From Nocardia sputorum (GTDB lineage Bacteria > Actinomycetota > Actinomycetes > Mycobacteriales > Mycobacteriaceae), in contig NZ_AP026978.1 of the NCBI RefSeq assembly GCF_027924405.1, positions 7,068,001 through 7,132,000 on the forward strand: DNA of 64,000 nt, in the 5' to 3' direction. Under the pieces are notes generated by a model. The model was not told the origin of the DNA and did not search any database. It saw nothing but the letters and a program-made list of their open reading frames with translations. The number at the start of each line of letters is the position of its first letter. The first letter of the stretch is position 1. Positions 31,195 to 40,204 of this stretch are shown in pieces. Both the position numbers and the translations under genes were made by a program.

Positions 31195-32928
31195 GTGGAT
31201 TCGGACATCGGTGACCGGGATGGTCGCAAGCGCAACGGAACGGCCGTGGATCGGGCCACCGACGTGCCGACCGCCTTCATCGATGCCAGGGCGCTGATCG
31301 GCTGCCGCCATCGGCTGCATCTGGACGCCGCGCACCCCGGCGCGCTGGCGGGCGTCGTGGAGGACGCGGGCGTACGCCAGCGGCGGGACGCCGCCGCCGC
31401 GCACCGCGCCCGGGTGCGCGACGCGCTGGTCGGCGCCGATCCCGACGCCTGGGTGGTGATCGATCCCGGTCTACGCGCCACCGAGCGCGCCGAAGCGACT
31501 ATGCGCGCGTGCGAAGCCGGCACGCGGCACATCTGGGGCGGACTGCTACCGCAGGAGCCGGACACCGGCAGGCGCGGCGGCTCGGAGATCCTGTTGCGCG
31601 ACGCCGACCGCGGCGGGTACATCCCGGTCATCGTGGTGAACCACAAGGTGACCGACCCGCGTCAGCCCGAACCGGCCGACTTCCACCCCACCACCTCCGA
31701 CCCTTACCACTGGAATCCGCGACCGGACCCGCACCGCAAGCTGCGGCAGCAGCCCCGCGACCAACAGCGGCTCGCCCATCTGCACCGGATGCTGCAACGT
31801 CACGGTCTGGCCAGTCCCGCGCTGCTCGGCGGTGTCATCGGCTTCGACTTCGATCGCATCCTGGTCCACGATCTGGCCCCGCTGCTGGCCGATTACGACC
31901 GTCGTTACGCCGACCGGATCGCGGTGGTGCGCGGGGAGCTGCCGACCGTCCCCTCCAAGGTGCCGGAGTGCAGGCAGTGCCCGTGGTGGACGCGCGGCAT
32001 CGAGGGCCCGAGCTGTGAGGACTGGCTGATCGAGCACCGCGACGTCAGCCTGGTGGCGCCCGGCTCGCGGGCGGACGTGCTGCGCAGGCACAACGTCGAG
32101 ACGATCGACGAGCTCGCCGCCTGGGTGGGGGAGGATCCCGAGGATTGGCAGCACGGCCCGTTCGACGAGGCCGTGGTCACGGCGCGGGCGTGGATCGCGG
32201 GCGCGCCGGTGGTGCGGCGAGTCGAGCGCGTGCGGGTGCGGCGGGCGGACGTGGAGGTCGACGTCGACCTGGAGAGTTTCCAGGAATACGGCGCCTACCT
32301 CTGGGGGACGCTGCTGAACGGTGTCTACCGCCCATTCGTCACCTGGGATCCGCTGCCCACCGAGGACGAGGGCCGCTCCTTCGGCGAGTTCTGGACCTGG
32401 TTGATGACGGTGCGCGCCGAGGCGGCCGCGGCGGGCAAGACGTTTGCGGCGTATTGCTATTCGCGCACCGCCGAGGACAAGTGGCTGTACGAATCGGCGC
32501 GCCGGTTCGCGGGCCGACCGGGCGTGCCGACGGTGGAGCAGGTGCGCGCGTTCGTGGACGGGCCGCAGTGGGTGGACATGTTCCAGGCCGTCTCCGACCA
32601 GTTCATCTGCCCGAACGGCAAGGGGCTGAAGAAGATCGCGCCGGTCGCCGGGTTCTCGTGGCGCGACCCCGAGGCGGGCGGCGAGGCGTCGATGAGCTGG
32701 TATCGGCTCGCGGTCGGCTACGACGGCGCCGCGCCGGATGCGACCCAGCGCACCCGGTTGCTGGAGTACAACGAGGACGACGTCCGCGCCACCCAGGTGC
32801 TGCGCGAGTGGATGACGAACCGCGCCGACGCCGAGGTCCCCGGTCTCGCCGACTTCCCGCCGCTTTCCGATCCGCGGTCGCCCGAGGCCGTCGCGGGTTA
32901 CGCGGTGGTGCCTCCTTCGACTCCCTAG
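31195..32928 (+). CDS. TM0106-family RecB-like nuclease
   Basis: 577 residues. N-terminal RecB-type nuclease with an iron-sulphur-type cysteine set: IGCRHRLHLD near the start and CRQCPWWTRGIEGPSC in the middle, the arrangement seen in AddB/Cas4-like nucleases. The C-terminal part is an RNase H-like (DEDD) domain, with ...ALTFAAYCY-type strand, and ends YNEDDVRATQVLREWM with the last catalytic Asp. Proteins of this type are often called TM0106 and are linked to DNA repair. The GTG at 31195 is the best in-frame start, but its ribosome site (GGTAGGGA) is distant, so the true start is not settled. Repeat copy 2 occupies the leader. Confidence 0.88.
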   Translation: MDSDIGDRDGRKRNGTAVDRATDVPTAFIDARALIGCRHRLHLDAAHPGALAGVVEDAGVRQRRDAAAAHRARVRDALVGADPDAWVVIDPGLRATERAEATMRACEAGTRHIWGGLLPQEPDTGRRGGSEILLRDADRGGYIPVIVVNHKVTDPRQPEPADFHPTTSDPYHWNPRPDPHRKLRQQPRDQQRLAHLHRMLQRHGLASPALLGGVIGFDFDRILVHDLAPLLADYDRRYADRIAVVRGELPTVPSKVPECRQCPWWTRGIEGPSCEDWLIEHRDVSLVAPGSRADVLRRHNVETIDELAAWVGEDPEDWQHGPFDEAVVTARAWIAGAPVVRRVERVRVRRADVEVDVDLESFQEYGAYLWGTLLNGVYRPFVTWDPLPTEDEGRSFGEFWTWLMTVRAEAAAAGKTFAAYCYSRTAEDKWLYESARRFAGRPGVPTVEQVRAFVDGPQWVDMFQAVSDQFICPNGKGLKKIAPVAGFSWRDPEAGGEASMSWYRLAVGYDGAAPDATQRTRLLEYNEDDVRATQVLREWMTNRADAEVPGLADFPPLSDPRSPEAVAGYAVVPPSTP

Positions 32929-32954
32929 CCGGCGCGCAGCGGTACCATCGCGAC

Positions 32955-34913
32955 GTGACAGAGCACGTCGAACAACTCGAGTTCCAGGCAGAGACCCATC
33001 AGCTGCTCGAGCTGATGATCCATTCCGTCTACTCCAACAAGGACACCTTCCTGCGGGAGCTGATCTCGAATTCCTCCGACGCGCTGGACAAGCTGCGGCT
33101 GGAGTCCTTCCGGGACAAGGATCTGCACGTCGATACCTCCGACTTGCACATCGAGCTGGAGGTCGACAAGGACAACCGGATCCTGACCGTGCGGGACAAC
33201 GGCATCGGCATGTCGCGCGCCGAGGTCGTCGACCTGATCGGCACCCTCGCCAAGTCCGGTACCGCCGAGCTGCGCAAGAAGCTGAACGAGGCCAAGTCCG
33301 AGGCGGCGGCCGAGGAGCTGATCGGCCAGTTCGGCATCGGTTTCTACTCGACTTTCATGGTGGCCGACAAGGTCACGCTCACCACCCGCCGGGCGGGGGA
33401 GACCACCGGCACCCGGTGGGAGTCGAGTGCGGGCAGCTCCACCTACACGATCGAAGAACTCGACGAAGCCCCGCAGGGCACGTCGGTCGCGCTGCACCTC
33501 AAGCCGGTGGACGAGGAGGATCACCTCTTCGACTACACGCTGGAATGGAAGCTGCGGGAGATCGTCAAGAAGTACTCCGACTTCATCGCGTGGCCGATCC
33601 GCATGCAGGTCGAGCGGACCGTCACCGAGGGCGAGGGTGCGGACGCCAAGGAGACGACCGTCCTCGAGGACCAGACGCTCAACTCGATGAAAGCGCTGTG
33701 GACGCGCCCGAAGAGCGAGGTCTCCGACGAGGAGTACAAGGAGTTCTACAAGCACGTCAGCCACGGCTGGGACGATCCGCTGGAGATCATCCCGTTGAAG
33801 GCCGAGGGCACCTTCGAGTACCAGGCGTTGCTGTTCATCCCCTCGCACGCGCCGTTCGACCTGTTCACCCGCGAGCACAAGCGCGGCGTGCAGCTCTACG
33901 TGAAGCGCGTGTTCATCATGGACAACTGCGAAGAGCTCATGCCGGAGTATCTGCGCTTCGTCAAGGGCGTGGTGGACGCGCAGGACCTGTCGCTCAACGT
34001 CTCCCGCGAGATCCTGCAGCAGGACCGGCAGATCCAGATGATCCGCAAGCGCCTGGTGAAGAAGGTGCTGTCCACGGTCAAGGATCTGCAGGGCGCCGAG
34101 GACCAGACCAGCTACCAGACCTTCTGGAAGGAGTTCGGCCGCGTCCTGAAGGAGGGTCTGCTCTCGGATTTCGACAACCGCGAGACGATCCTGCAGGTCT
34201 CCTCGTTCGCCTCGACGCACTCCGATACCGAACTGACCACGCTGGCGCAGTATGTGGAGCGGATGCCCGAGGGGCAGGACACGATCTACTACATGACCGG
34301 CGAGACCCGTCAGCAGGTCGAGAGCTCCCCGCACTTGGAGGCGTTCAAGGCCAAGGGCCGCGAGGTGCTGATCCTGACCGATCCGGTCGACGAGATGTGG
34401 GTCGGTTCGGTGCCGGAGTTCGACGGCAAGGCGTTCCAGTCCATCGCCAAGGGCGAGGTCGATCTGGAGACCGAGGAGGAGAAGAAGGCCTCCGAGGCGC
34501 TGCGCGAGCAGCAGGACAAGGACTTCGCCGATGTCCTGACCTGGCTGGGCAAGACGCTGGAGCAGAACGTCAAGGAGGTGCGTCTGACCAACCGGCTCAC
34601 CACCTCCCCGGCCTGCCTGGTCGGCGACGTCTTCGACTTCACGCCGATGCTGGAGCGGATGTACCGCGCGTCGGGCCAGGCGTTGCCGGAGAGCAAGCGC
34701 ATTCTGGAGCTCAACCCGACCCACCCGCTGGTCACCGGCCTGCGCGATGCGTACGCGGCGAAGAAGGACGAGGCCGACGCGGGTACGGCGACCGAGCTGT
34801 CGGAAACCGCCGAACTGCTGTTCGGCACGGCGGTGCTCGCCGAGGGCGGTGAACTGAAGGATCCGGCGCACTTCGCCCATATCCTCACCGATCGGCTCAC
34901 CCGCACCTTGTGA
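32955..34913 (+). CDS. htpG: Hsp90 chaperone HtpG
   Basis: ATP-driven chaperone of 652 residues, homodimer. The N-terminal GHKL ATPase is clear: the Glu/Asn-bearing helix FLRELISNSSDALDKLR, the DNGIGM loop, LAKSGT and GQFGIGFYS. The middle domain holds the catalytic Arg region (SLNVSREILQQDRQI), and the C-terminal dimerisation domain closes the protein. The GTG at 32955 begins TEHVEQLEFQAE. It starts 26 bp after the nuclease gene. An inverted repeat terminator follows. Confidence 0.97.
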   Translation: MTEHVEQLEFQAETHQLLELMIHSVYSNKDTFLRELISNSSDALDKLRLESFRDKDLHVDTSDLHIELEVDKDNRILTVRDNGIGMSRAEVVDLIGTLAKSGTAELRKKLNEAKSEAAAEELIGQFGIGFYSTFMVADKVTLTTRRAGETTGTRWESSAGSSTYTIEELDEAPQGTSVALHLKPVDEEDHLFDYTLEWKLREIVKKYSDFIAWPIRMQVERTVTEGEGADAKETTVLEDQTLNSMKALWTRPKSEVSDEEYKEFYKHVSHGWDDPLEIIPLKAEGTFEYQALLFIPSHAPFDLFTREHKRGVQLYVKRVFIMDNCEELMPEYLRFVKGVVDAQDLSLNVSREILQQDRQIQMIRKRLVKKVLSTVKDLQGAEDQTSYQTFWKEFGRVLKEGLLSDFDNRETILQVSSFASTHSDTELTTLAQYVERMPEGQDTIYYMTGETRQQVESSPHLEAFKAKGREVLILTDPVDEMWVGSVPEFDGKAFQSIAKGEVDLETEEEKKASEALREQQDKDFADVLTWLGKTLEQNVKEVRLTNRLTTSPACLVGDVFDFTPMLERMYRASGQALPESKRILELNPTHPLVTGLRDAYAAKKDEADAGTATELSETAELLFGTAVLAEGGELKDPAHFAHILTDRLTRTL

Positions 34914-34919
34914 CATCGC

Positions 34920-34958
34920 CCGCGACCGGAGGACCACGCCGTTGTCCTCCGGTCGCGG
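34920..34958 (+). terminator. Hairpin terminator of htpG
   Basis: 15-bp perfect stem (CCGCGACCGGAGGAC with GTCCTCCGGTCGCGG) seven bases after the htpG stop codon. No T-run follows, as is common in high-GC actinobacteria. Confidence 0.65.
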
Positions 34959-35088
34959 CCGGTGCGGTCGGCGGTATTTCGGCCATTTCTCGGCTACGGT
35001 GACCGCCGAGATGGCATATTCGCAGGACTGGGGAGTTCGCCCCCGGGTGGCGCGGTTAGATGTGGATGTCTGAAAGGATTGTCACAAC

Positions 35089-35907
35089 ATGTCCGCAAAC
35101 CCGCTTGCCGTGTCCGAGCCGTGGGATCTGGTCGCCGACGGATACGCAGAGTTCGCACCCGCCATCATGCAGCCGTTCGCGGTGCGGGCGCTCGAGTTCG
35201 CGTCGTTGTCGCCCACATCGCACATCGTGGATGTGGCGGCGGGGCCGGGCACGCTCAGCTTGCCGGCCGCGGGCCAGGTGGCGCAGGTCGAGGCGCTGGA
35301 TTTCGCGGAGTCGATGATCGCGCGTCTGGCGAAGGACGCCGCCGCCGCCGGGCTGACGAACATTCGCGCGAGGGTGGGCGACGGCCAGGATCTGCCGTAC
35401 GAATCCGACCGCTTCGACGCGGGGTTCTCCATGTTCGGCCTGATGTTCTTCCCGGATCGCGCCCGCGGGTTCGCCGAACTGTTCCGCGTGCTGCGGCCGG
35501 GTGGCACCGCGGTGGTGTCGAGCTGGGCGCCGATCGCGGACTCGCCGCTGATGCGGATGATGTTCGGCGCCTTGGCCGCGGCCGACCCGAACATCCAAGA
35601 GCCGCAACCGAACTTCCTGAGCCTGGAGAATCCCGAGGTCTTCGAATCGGAGATGCGCGGCGCGGGCTTCGAAGCCGTGTCCATCCAGCGGCATTCGATC
35701 GCGCTGACCTTCGGCGACCCCGAGGAGATGTGGGAAACCATGGTGCGCAGCAGCGCCCCGCTGGAACTCATGCGCCACAGCGTGAGCGCGGAGGAGTGGG
35801 CTCGGCGCGCCGCCGTCATGAAAAGGTTCCTGGCCGAGAAATACCGGCCGAACTCCCCGTTGTCCACCACGGCGTACCTCGGCATCGGTCACAAGCCGCA
35901 GGCGTGA
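35089..35907 (+). CDS. Class I SAM-dependent methyltransferase
   Basis: 272 residues with a Rossmann methyltransferase fold: motif I VDVAAGPGTLSLPAA (about residue 46), the acidic motif II loop ALDFAESM, motif III GDGQDLPYESDRFD and RVLRPGGTAVVSSW. These are features of UbiE/COQ5-like small-molecule methyltransferases, but the C-terminal half does not reveal the substrate. The ATG at 35089 follows GAAAGGATTG. Single gene, sharing a terminator with the convergent SDR gene. Confidence 0.9.
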   Translation: MSANPLAVSEPWDLVADGYAEFAPAIMQPFAVRALEFASLSPTSHIVDVAAGPGTLSLPAAGQVAQVEALDFAESMIARLAKDAAAAGLTNIRARVGDGQDLPYESDRFDAGFSMFGLMFFPDRARGFAELFRVLRPGGTAVVSSWAPIADSPLMRMMFGALAAADPNIQEPQPNFLSLENPEVFESEMRGAGFEAVSIQRHSIALTFGDPEEMWETMVRSSAPLELMRHSVSAEEWARRAAVMKRFLAEKYRPNSPLSTTAYLGIGHKPQA

Positions 35908-35914
35908 CAGACGA

Positions 35915-35950
35915 CAGCGCGCGACTCTTCCGAGGAAGAGCCGCGCGCTG
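35915..35950. terminator. Bidirectional terminator
   Basis: Long stem CAGCGCGCG(A)CTCTTCC with GGAAGAG(C)CGCGCGCTG around a two-base turn, one mismatch. Lies between the ends of the convergent methyltransferase and SDR genes. Confidence 0.75.
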
Positions 35951-35969
35951 CCGGGAGAGCGGAACGGAA

Positions 35970-36737
35970 TTACCGCGGCGCCATGCGCAGTGCGCCGTCC
36001 ATGCGGATCGTCTCGCCGTTCAGGTAGTCGTGCTCGACGATGTACTGCGACAGCTGCGCGTACTCGTCCGGACGGCCCAGCCGGGACGGGAAGGGCACGC
36101 CCGCCTCGAGGCCCTTGCGGTACTCCTCGGTGACGCCGGCCAGCATCGGGGTGTCGATGATGCCGGGGGCGATGGTGTTCACCCGGATGCCGAACTGAGC
36201 CAGGTCACGCGCGGCCGGGACGGTCATGCCGTGCACGCCGCCCTTGGACGCGGAGTAGGCGATCTGACCGATCTGGCCCTCGAAGGCGGCGACCGAGGCG
36301 GTGTTGATGATGACGCCGCGCTGGCCGTACTCGTCCACGGCGTCGGTCTTGGCGATCGCGTCGGCGGCCAGCCGCATGACGTTGAAGGTGCCGAGCAGGT
36401 TAACCGTGATGACCGTGCGGAACAGCTCCAGGTCGTGCGGGCCGTTCTTGGACAGGATGCGGCCCGCCCAGCCGACACCGGCGCAGTTGACCACGATGCG
36501 CAACGGCGCGCCGGACTCGGCGACCTGCGCGACGGCCGCGCTGACCTCGTCATTGCTGGTGACATCGGCGGGAATGAGGGTGACCCCGGCGGGTACATTG
36601 TCGCCGGCGCGCTCGATCGACTGCGGTACATCGAGTCCGAAGACGGTGGCGCCGAGCTCGGCGAAACGCTTGGCGGTGGCGGCGCCGAGGCCCGATGCGC
36701 CTCCGGTGACAATGGCGGCGGAACCCGAAATCTCCAC
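35970..36737 (-). CDS. SDR oxidoreductase, 3-hydroxyacyl-CoA dehydrogenase type 2-like
   Basis: 255 residues, short-chain dehydrogenase. NAD(H) site GGASGLGAATAKRF, NCAG in the fourth strand, catalytic Ser in INTASVAAFEGQ and the YSASK Tyr/Lys pair. The combination with IAPGIIDTPML and the insert KTDAVDEYGQRGVIIN is typical of HSD17B10-like 3-hydroxyacyl-CoA dehydrogenases, so a role in fatty acid or sterol-side-chain beta-oxidation is likely. The GTG at 36737 has AGAGGA six bases ahead. Divergent from a TetR gene that probably controls it. Confidence 0.92.
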   Translation of the reverse strand: MEISGSAAIVTGGASGLGAATAKRFAELGATVFGLDVPQSIERAGDNVPAGVTLIPADVTSNDEVSAAVAQVAESGAPLRIVVNCAGVGWAGRILSKNGPHDLELFRTVITVNLLGTFNVMRLAADAIAKTDAVDEYGQRGVIINTASVAAFEGQIGQIAYSASKGGVHGMTVPAARDLAQFGIRVNTIAPGIIDTPMLAGVTEEYRKGLEAGVPFPSRLGRPDEYAQLSQYIVEHDYLNGETIRMDGALRMAPR

Positions 36738-36833
36738 GATGGTCCTCTCGTTTGTGACAGCCAGTTGGCCTTTCGTCAATTGCACCCTAACCGGTGCTCG
36801 GCGCGCGGCCCCGCATGGCTCCCGCGACTCGTT

Positions 36834-36873
36834 ACCGATCGGTGTTCCCGGCGCGCCCCCTGTCCGGCCGGAC
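36834..36873. promoter_or_regulatory. Candidate operators between SDR and TetR genes
   Basis: Two perfect palindromes in the divergent promoter region: ACCGATCGGT (36834-36843) and GTCCGGCCGGAC (36862-36873). Either could be the site of the adjacent TetR protein. They differ from each other, so at most one is likely to be its operator. Confidence 0.35.
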
Positions 36874-36936
36874 GATAGAACCGACCGCGCAGAATGGAAC
36901 AGCCCAGTCAGCTCGACCGAACACCGGAGTCTCCGT

Positions 36937-37614
36937 ATGACCGAATCGGCCCTCAGCGCACGTCTGCCCCGCGGGAGGCACGGCCTGCCGCGGGAGCAGG
37001 TGATCGCCTCGCAGCGCGAGCGGATCCTCGTCGCGACGGCGGAGGCCATGGCCGAGAACGGTTACATCGGAACGTCTGTCGCGGCGATCCTCAAGCGGGC
37101 GGGCGTGTCGCGGGAGACGTTCTACGAGCAGTTCCGTTCCAAAGAGGACTGTTTCGAGGCGGCCTATCAGCGCGCGGTGCAGTTGTTGCTGGACCGGATC
37201 GCCGAGGCCACCGAACAGGAGGAGGCCGCGCCTGGGCAAGGCGACAGCGACGCCGTGGCTCGGATGGATCGGATCCTGCGCGCCTATCTCCACTATCTGG
37301 TGGACGACCCGGCGAGCGCGCGGCTGTTCTTGGTCGAAGTCTTCGCGGTGGGGTCGGCGGCCATCGCGCGCCGGGCCCAGTTGCAAGAGCGGTTCGTCGA
37401 GTTGATCGCCGCCGTGCTCGACGCGCGGACCGAGCAGCAGCGTTTCGCCTGTCAGGCCCTGGCCGCGGCGGTCGGTGCGATGGTCACCGCTCGGATCGCG
37501 GCCGGGGACTCGGCCGGCCTGCTGGCGCTGCGGGAACCGCTGCTGGATCTGTTGCGCCGGGGCGGCGGACTGTACGGGGCCGCGCTGGACGTGCGCGGCG
37601 AGCCATCCGCGTGA
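36937..37614 (+). CDS. TetR-family transcriptional regulator
   Basis: 225 residues. HTH in the N-terminus (TSVAAILKRAGVSRETFYEQ, about residues 45-64) after a basic arm (LPRGRHGLPREQV). The helical ligand domain (LRAYLHYLVDDPASARLFLV) is of the kind found with fatty-acid or steroid degradation genes. It is divergent from the HSD10-like SDR, which is the probable target. Its last 131 bp overlap the 3' end of the convergent GDT1 gene. Confidence 0.9.
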   Translation: MTESALSARLPRGRHGLPREQVIASQRERILVATAEAMAENGYIGTSVAAILKRAGVSRETFYEQFRSKEDCFEAAYQRAVQLLLDRIAEATEQEEAAPGQGDSDAVARMDRILRAYLHYLVDDPASARLFLVEVFAVGSAAIARRAQLQERFVELIAAVLDARTEQQRFACQALAAAVGAMVTARIAAGDSAGLLALREPLLDLLRRGGGLYGAALDVRGEPSA

Positions 37615-38260
37615 GCAGCAGCGCCGCACCGGCCAGCGCGGGGGCGAGCGCCGCGAGCCCGGCCACCGCGACGCCGCCGAGACCGGGTGCGGCCGCGCCG
37701 AACAGCGTCGCCGCACCGAAGTAGAGGAACAGCAGGCCCGAGCCGATGCCGATGGCGTGCTCCGGCAGATGCTTGCCGACCAGGATGCCCAGCGCGATGG
37801 CGAGCGCGTCGGCGGCGACCATGCCGATGGTCGAGCCCAGCCAGACGCCTACCCAGTCGTAGTCGGTGGCCAGCGCCGCGGTCGCGAACATGGTGCGGTC
37901 GCCCAGCTCGGCGAGCAGGAACGCGGACAGCACCACGAAGAACGGCGCACCGGCGGCCTTCGGCGTCTTCGGCTCGGGGTCGTCGTCGCCGGGACCGAAG
38001 TGCTCGCGCAGGGTCCACAGGCCGACGGCGAGGAAGGTGACGGCGGCGATCAGCGCGATCGCCGTGGTCGGCAGGGCGGCACCGAGGAAGTGGCCGACGC
38101 CGACCGAGATCAGGTGTACCGCGGCGGAGGCGGTCGCGATGCCGCCGAGCACCACCCACCAGCGATAGCGCAGCGCGAACGTCAGCGCCATCAGCTGGGA
38201 CTTGTCGCCCAGTTCGGCGAGGAAGACGATGCCGATACTCAGCAATACGGTGGCGATCAT
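37484..38260 (-). CDS. TMEM165/GDT1-family (MntX/YebN-like) cation transporter
   Basis: 258 residues and six to seven membrane helices in two repeats, each with the family signature E-L-G-D: VFLAELGDKSQLMALTFALR near the start and FLLAELGDRTMFATAALATD in the middle. Members move Mn2+ or Ca2+ out of the cytoplasm; the yybP-ykoY riboswitch in front points to Mn2+. The ATG at 38260 is used. The last 45 or so residues are an Arg/Pro/Ala-rich tail (RARPARPRTVRRPG...) read from the strand opposite the TetR gene, so the functional protein may end near residue 213. Confidence 0.9.
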   Translation of the reverse strand: MIATVLLSIGIVFLAELGDKSQLMALTFALRYRWWVVLGGIATASAAVHLISVGVGHFLGAALPTTAIALIAAVTFLAVGLWTLREHFGPGDDDPEPKTPKAAGAPFFVVLSAFLLAELGDRTMFATAALATDYDWVGVWLGSTIGMVAADALAIALGILVGKHLPEHAIGIGSGLLFLYFGAATLFGAAAPGLGGVAVAGLAALAPALAGAALLLTRMARRARPARPRTVRRPGATDPAAVPAAPAGRPSPRPRSER

Positions 38261-38280
38261 GTGTTGGCGGCTCCCAGGTC

Positions 38281-38320
38281 TCCGGCCTGCCGGCCGGAGA
38301 TACGGGTGGACTCCGGCCGA
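38281..38320 (-). promoter_or_regulatory. Probable expression platform of the Mn riboswitch
   Basis: Between aptamer and start codon (minus strand) GGCCGGAG occurs twice around a CTCCGGCC (hairpin CTCCGGCC-GGCA-GGCCGGAG). CTCCGGCC can pair with the upstream or the downstream copy, giving exclusive folds. The downstream fold lies ten bases from the GGGAG ribosome site, so ligand binding could switch translation or termination. Confidence 0.5.
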
Positions 38321-38338
38321 CAACGAAATGGTTGTCCA

Positions 38339-38452
38339 GGCCGAAGGTCTCGCCCACCGGACGGATGCCGGTTCACACAGCCGGACCCGGGCCCGAATGG
38401 ACCGGCGGGTCAGTATGTCGACTGCGCAATTGGGGGCTACTCCCCTTCGCTG
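38339..38452 (-). ncRNA. yybP-ykoY manganese riboswitch
   Basis: On the minus strand the leader of the GDT1 gene contains, in order, AAGGGGAGTAGCCCC (38436-38445 core), GTCGACATACTGACC and GGTGGGCGAGACCTTCGGCC (ending at 38339). GGGGAGTAGC, the GACATACTG-type junction and the closing GCGAGACC are the conserved marks of the yybP-ykoY (Mn2+-sensing) class, in the right order and spacing. Such riboswitches usually turn on Mn2+ exporters when Mn2+ is high, in agreement with the gene behind it. Confidence 0.88.
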
Positions 38453-38555
38453 CAGCCGACTCTACCGGCGCGAGCCGCTCCTGCCAACCCGCTGTAATCG
38501 AAATCGCAATGCGCACAATAAGTTTGGCGATCCACGTCCGGAAATTCGGTTACCC

Positions 38556-39083
38556 TCACGCGGCCAGCAGCATGGCCAGAACCGCGGTGTCGGGATCGCT
38601 GATCGGATCGAGCCCGACCCGGCTGACCAGGGAGGTAACCGTTCCGTCCGACTCCGCCTCCACCCAGGCCGCGCGGTGTTCCAGCCCCAGATGGGGCACA
38701 CCGGGCAGCAAGACGCAGCCGGATGCCGCGCCCGCGCATTCGGGCAGCGAGGGGCGCGTCTCGCAGGGCGGATGCAACATCAGCAGCGCCGGTGGCACGT
38801 GCTCGGCGAAATGACCCGGCTCGACCGCTTCGTCGCCGAGAACGGGGCCTTCGGCGATCACCAAGCCGACCGTGCCAGGGGCGGGATCGTCGGGCAGGTC
38901 CTCGCGGACTCCGAACACCGTCGAGGTCGTCAGCAAGCCCGGTAGCGTGGCCACACGCACCGCTAGTACCAGTACCTGGGCCCACTCTTTGGTCGTGTCC
39001 GGCCAGCGGCCGGAGATCACGAAGCCGCGTAGCGACCCGCGCGAGTGAAAAGGCGTGATGCCGATCGGTTCGTTCGTGCGCAT
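38556..39083 (-). CDS. Conserved actinobacterial protein of unknown function
   Basis: 175 residues, soluble, acidic, no membrane segments or known motif. The ATG at 39083 has a strong GGAGGCAGGA ribosome site. Notable stretches are FHSRGSLRGFVISGRWPDTT near the start and a Cys-containing segment PPCETRPSLPECAGAASGC (three Cys within 20 residues) that could hold a metal or disulphide. It lies just upstream of the riboswitch-controlled gene on the same strand. No function proposed. Confidence 0.7.
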   Translation of the reverse strand: MRTNEPIGITPFHSRGSLRGFVISGRWPDTTKEWAQVLVLAVRVATLPGLLTTSTVFGVREDLPDDPAPGTVGLVIAEGPVLGDEAVEPGHFAEHVPPALLMLHPPCETRPSLPECAGAASGCVLLPGVPHLGLEHRAAWVEAESDGTVTSLVSRVGLDPISDPDTAVLAMLLAA

Positions 39084-39389
39084 TCCTGCCTCCCGTTGTC
39101 GAACCCGGGGGCGACCTTGCCCGTGCTATTTGTGTGGATTTCCGAATATGAACCACGAGTCACCTGGCACACAAGTACCAAAGAGTGCCAATCGGACAGC
39201 CGGAGACCGGTCGGCGGGCAATCGTGCTGCGTACGCGGCGGATAGGGCCTCACCTCGCCGAGCCCGCATACGCGGCGCGGGGCGGCGTGCTCGGCAAAGC
39301 GTCCGCGTCGCCGGAAAACAGAACGGGCCCGCGATCCCGGCCGCGCGGGGCGGACGGATTCGCGGACCCGGTTCGGGTGCTGAGCCGGC
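39084..39389. other. Intergenic gap before sodA end
   Basis: About 300 bp between the unknown protein and sodA. A short imperfect repeat GGCACACAAG...AGAGTGCC (39171-39195) lies in the promoter area of the minus-strand gene ending at 38556. No gene found. Confidence 0.4.
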
Positions 39390-40013
39390 TCAGCCGAAGA
39401 TGAGGCCCTTGGCCTGCGAGGTCGCCTTGGCGAAGCGCTCCTGCACGTCGGCCCAGTTGACGACGTTCCAGAAAGCGGTGACGTAGTCCGCCTTGACGTT
39501 CTTGTACTGCAGGTAGAAGGCGTGCTCCCACATATCGACCTGCAGCAGCGGGATGATGCCCAGCGGGACGTTGGCCTGCTGGTCGTAGAGCTGGAAGGTC
39601 AGCAGCTTCTGGCCGAGGGTGTCGAAGCCGAGCACCGCCCAGCCGGAGCCCTGCAGGCCGTTGGCCGCCGCGGTGAACTGCGCGCGGAACTTGTCGAACG
39701 AACCGAACTGGTCGTCGATCGCCGCGGCGAGCTCGCCGACCGGCTTGTCGCCGCCGTTGGGGGAGAGGTTCTTCCACCAGATCGAGTGGTTGACGTGCCC
39801 ACCCAGGTGGAACGCGAGGTTCTTCTCGTGCAGGAAGATGGCGCTGTGATCGCCCGACTCGCGAGCGGCTTCCAGCTTCTCCAACGCGGTGTTCGCGCCG
39901 GCGACGTACGCGGCGTGGTGCTTGGAATGATGAAGCTCGTTGATCTGCCCGGAGATGTGGGGCTCCAGGGCGCTGTAGTCGTAATCCAGATCTGGCAGCG
40001 TGTACTCAGCCAC
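39390..40013 (-). CDS. sodA: Superoxide dismutase (Fe/Mn family)
   Basis: 207 residues, converts superoxide to O2 and H2O2. Metal ligands are His28, His76, Asp160 and His164 ([15 protein letters not shown] and DMWEHAF). Position 145 is Gln ([10 protein letters not shown]), where the iron enzyme of M. tuberculosis has His, so this protein probably prefers manganese. No signal peptide is present; mycobacterial SodA is also exported without one. The GTG at 40013 follows AGGAAGGGA. Divergent from msrA. Confidence 0.97.
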   Translation of the reverse strand: MAEYTLPDLDYDYSALEPHISGQINELHHSKHHAAYVAGANTALEKLEAARESGDHSAIFLHEKNLAFHLGGHVNHSIWWKNLSPNGGDKPVGELAAAIDDQFGSFDKFRAQFTAAANGLQGSGWAVLGFDTLGQKLLTFQLYDQQANVPLGIIPLLQVDMWEHAFYLQYKNVKADYVTAFWNVVNWADVQERFAKATSQAKGLIFG

Positions 40014-40204
40014 GATGTCCCTTCCTATGTCGGGCCGGTTGTGCCCGTTGTTCCGAGCACAGCCAACCATCATTCGTACACCCGGTCGATTCCAACTCGG
40101 GCCCACGCCCGCACATTCCGGTGACGCCGCTCACACACATCGGGTCGCGCACCGTCACATCCCGCACATCGGCCCCAGTGGAAACGCACGCGTAGCATCG
40201 AACC

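Noticed and set aside
36834..36873. Two palindromes as a twin operator like the one at 3285
   Set aside because: The two differ in sequence from each other, so they cannot both be sites for one repressor; listed only as low-confidence candidates.
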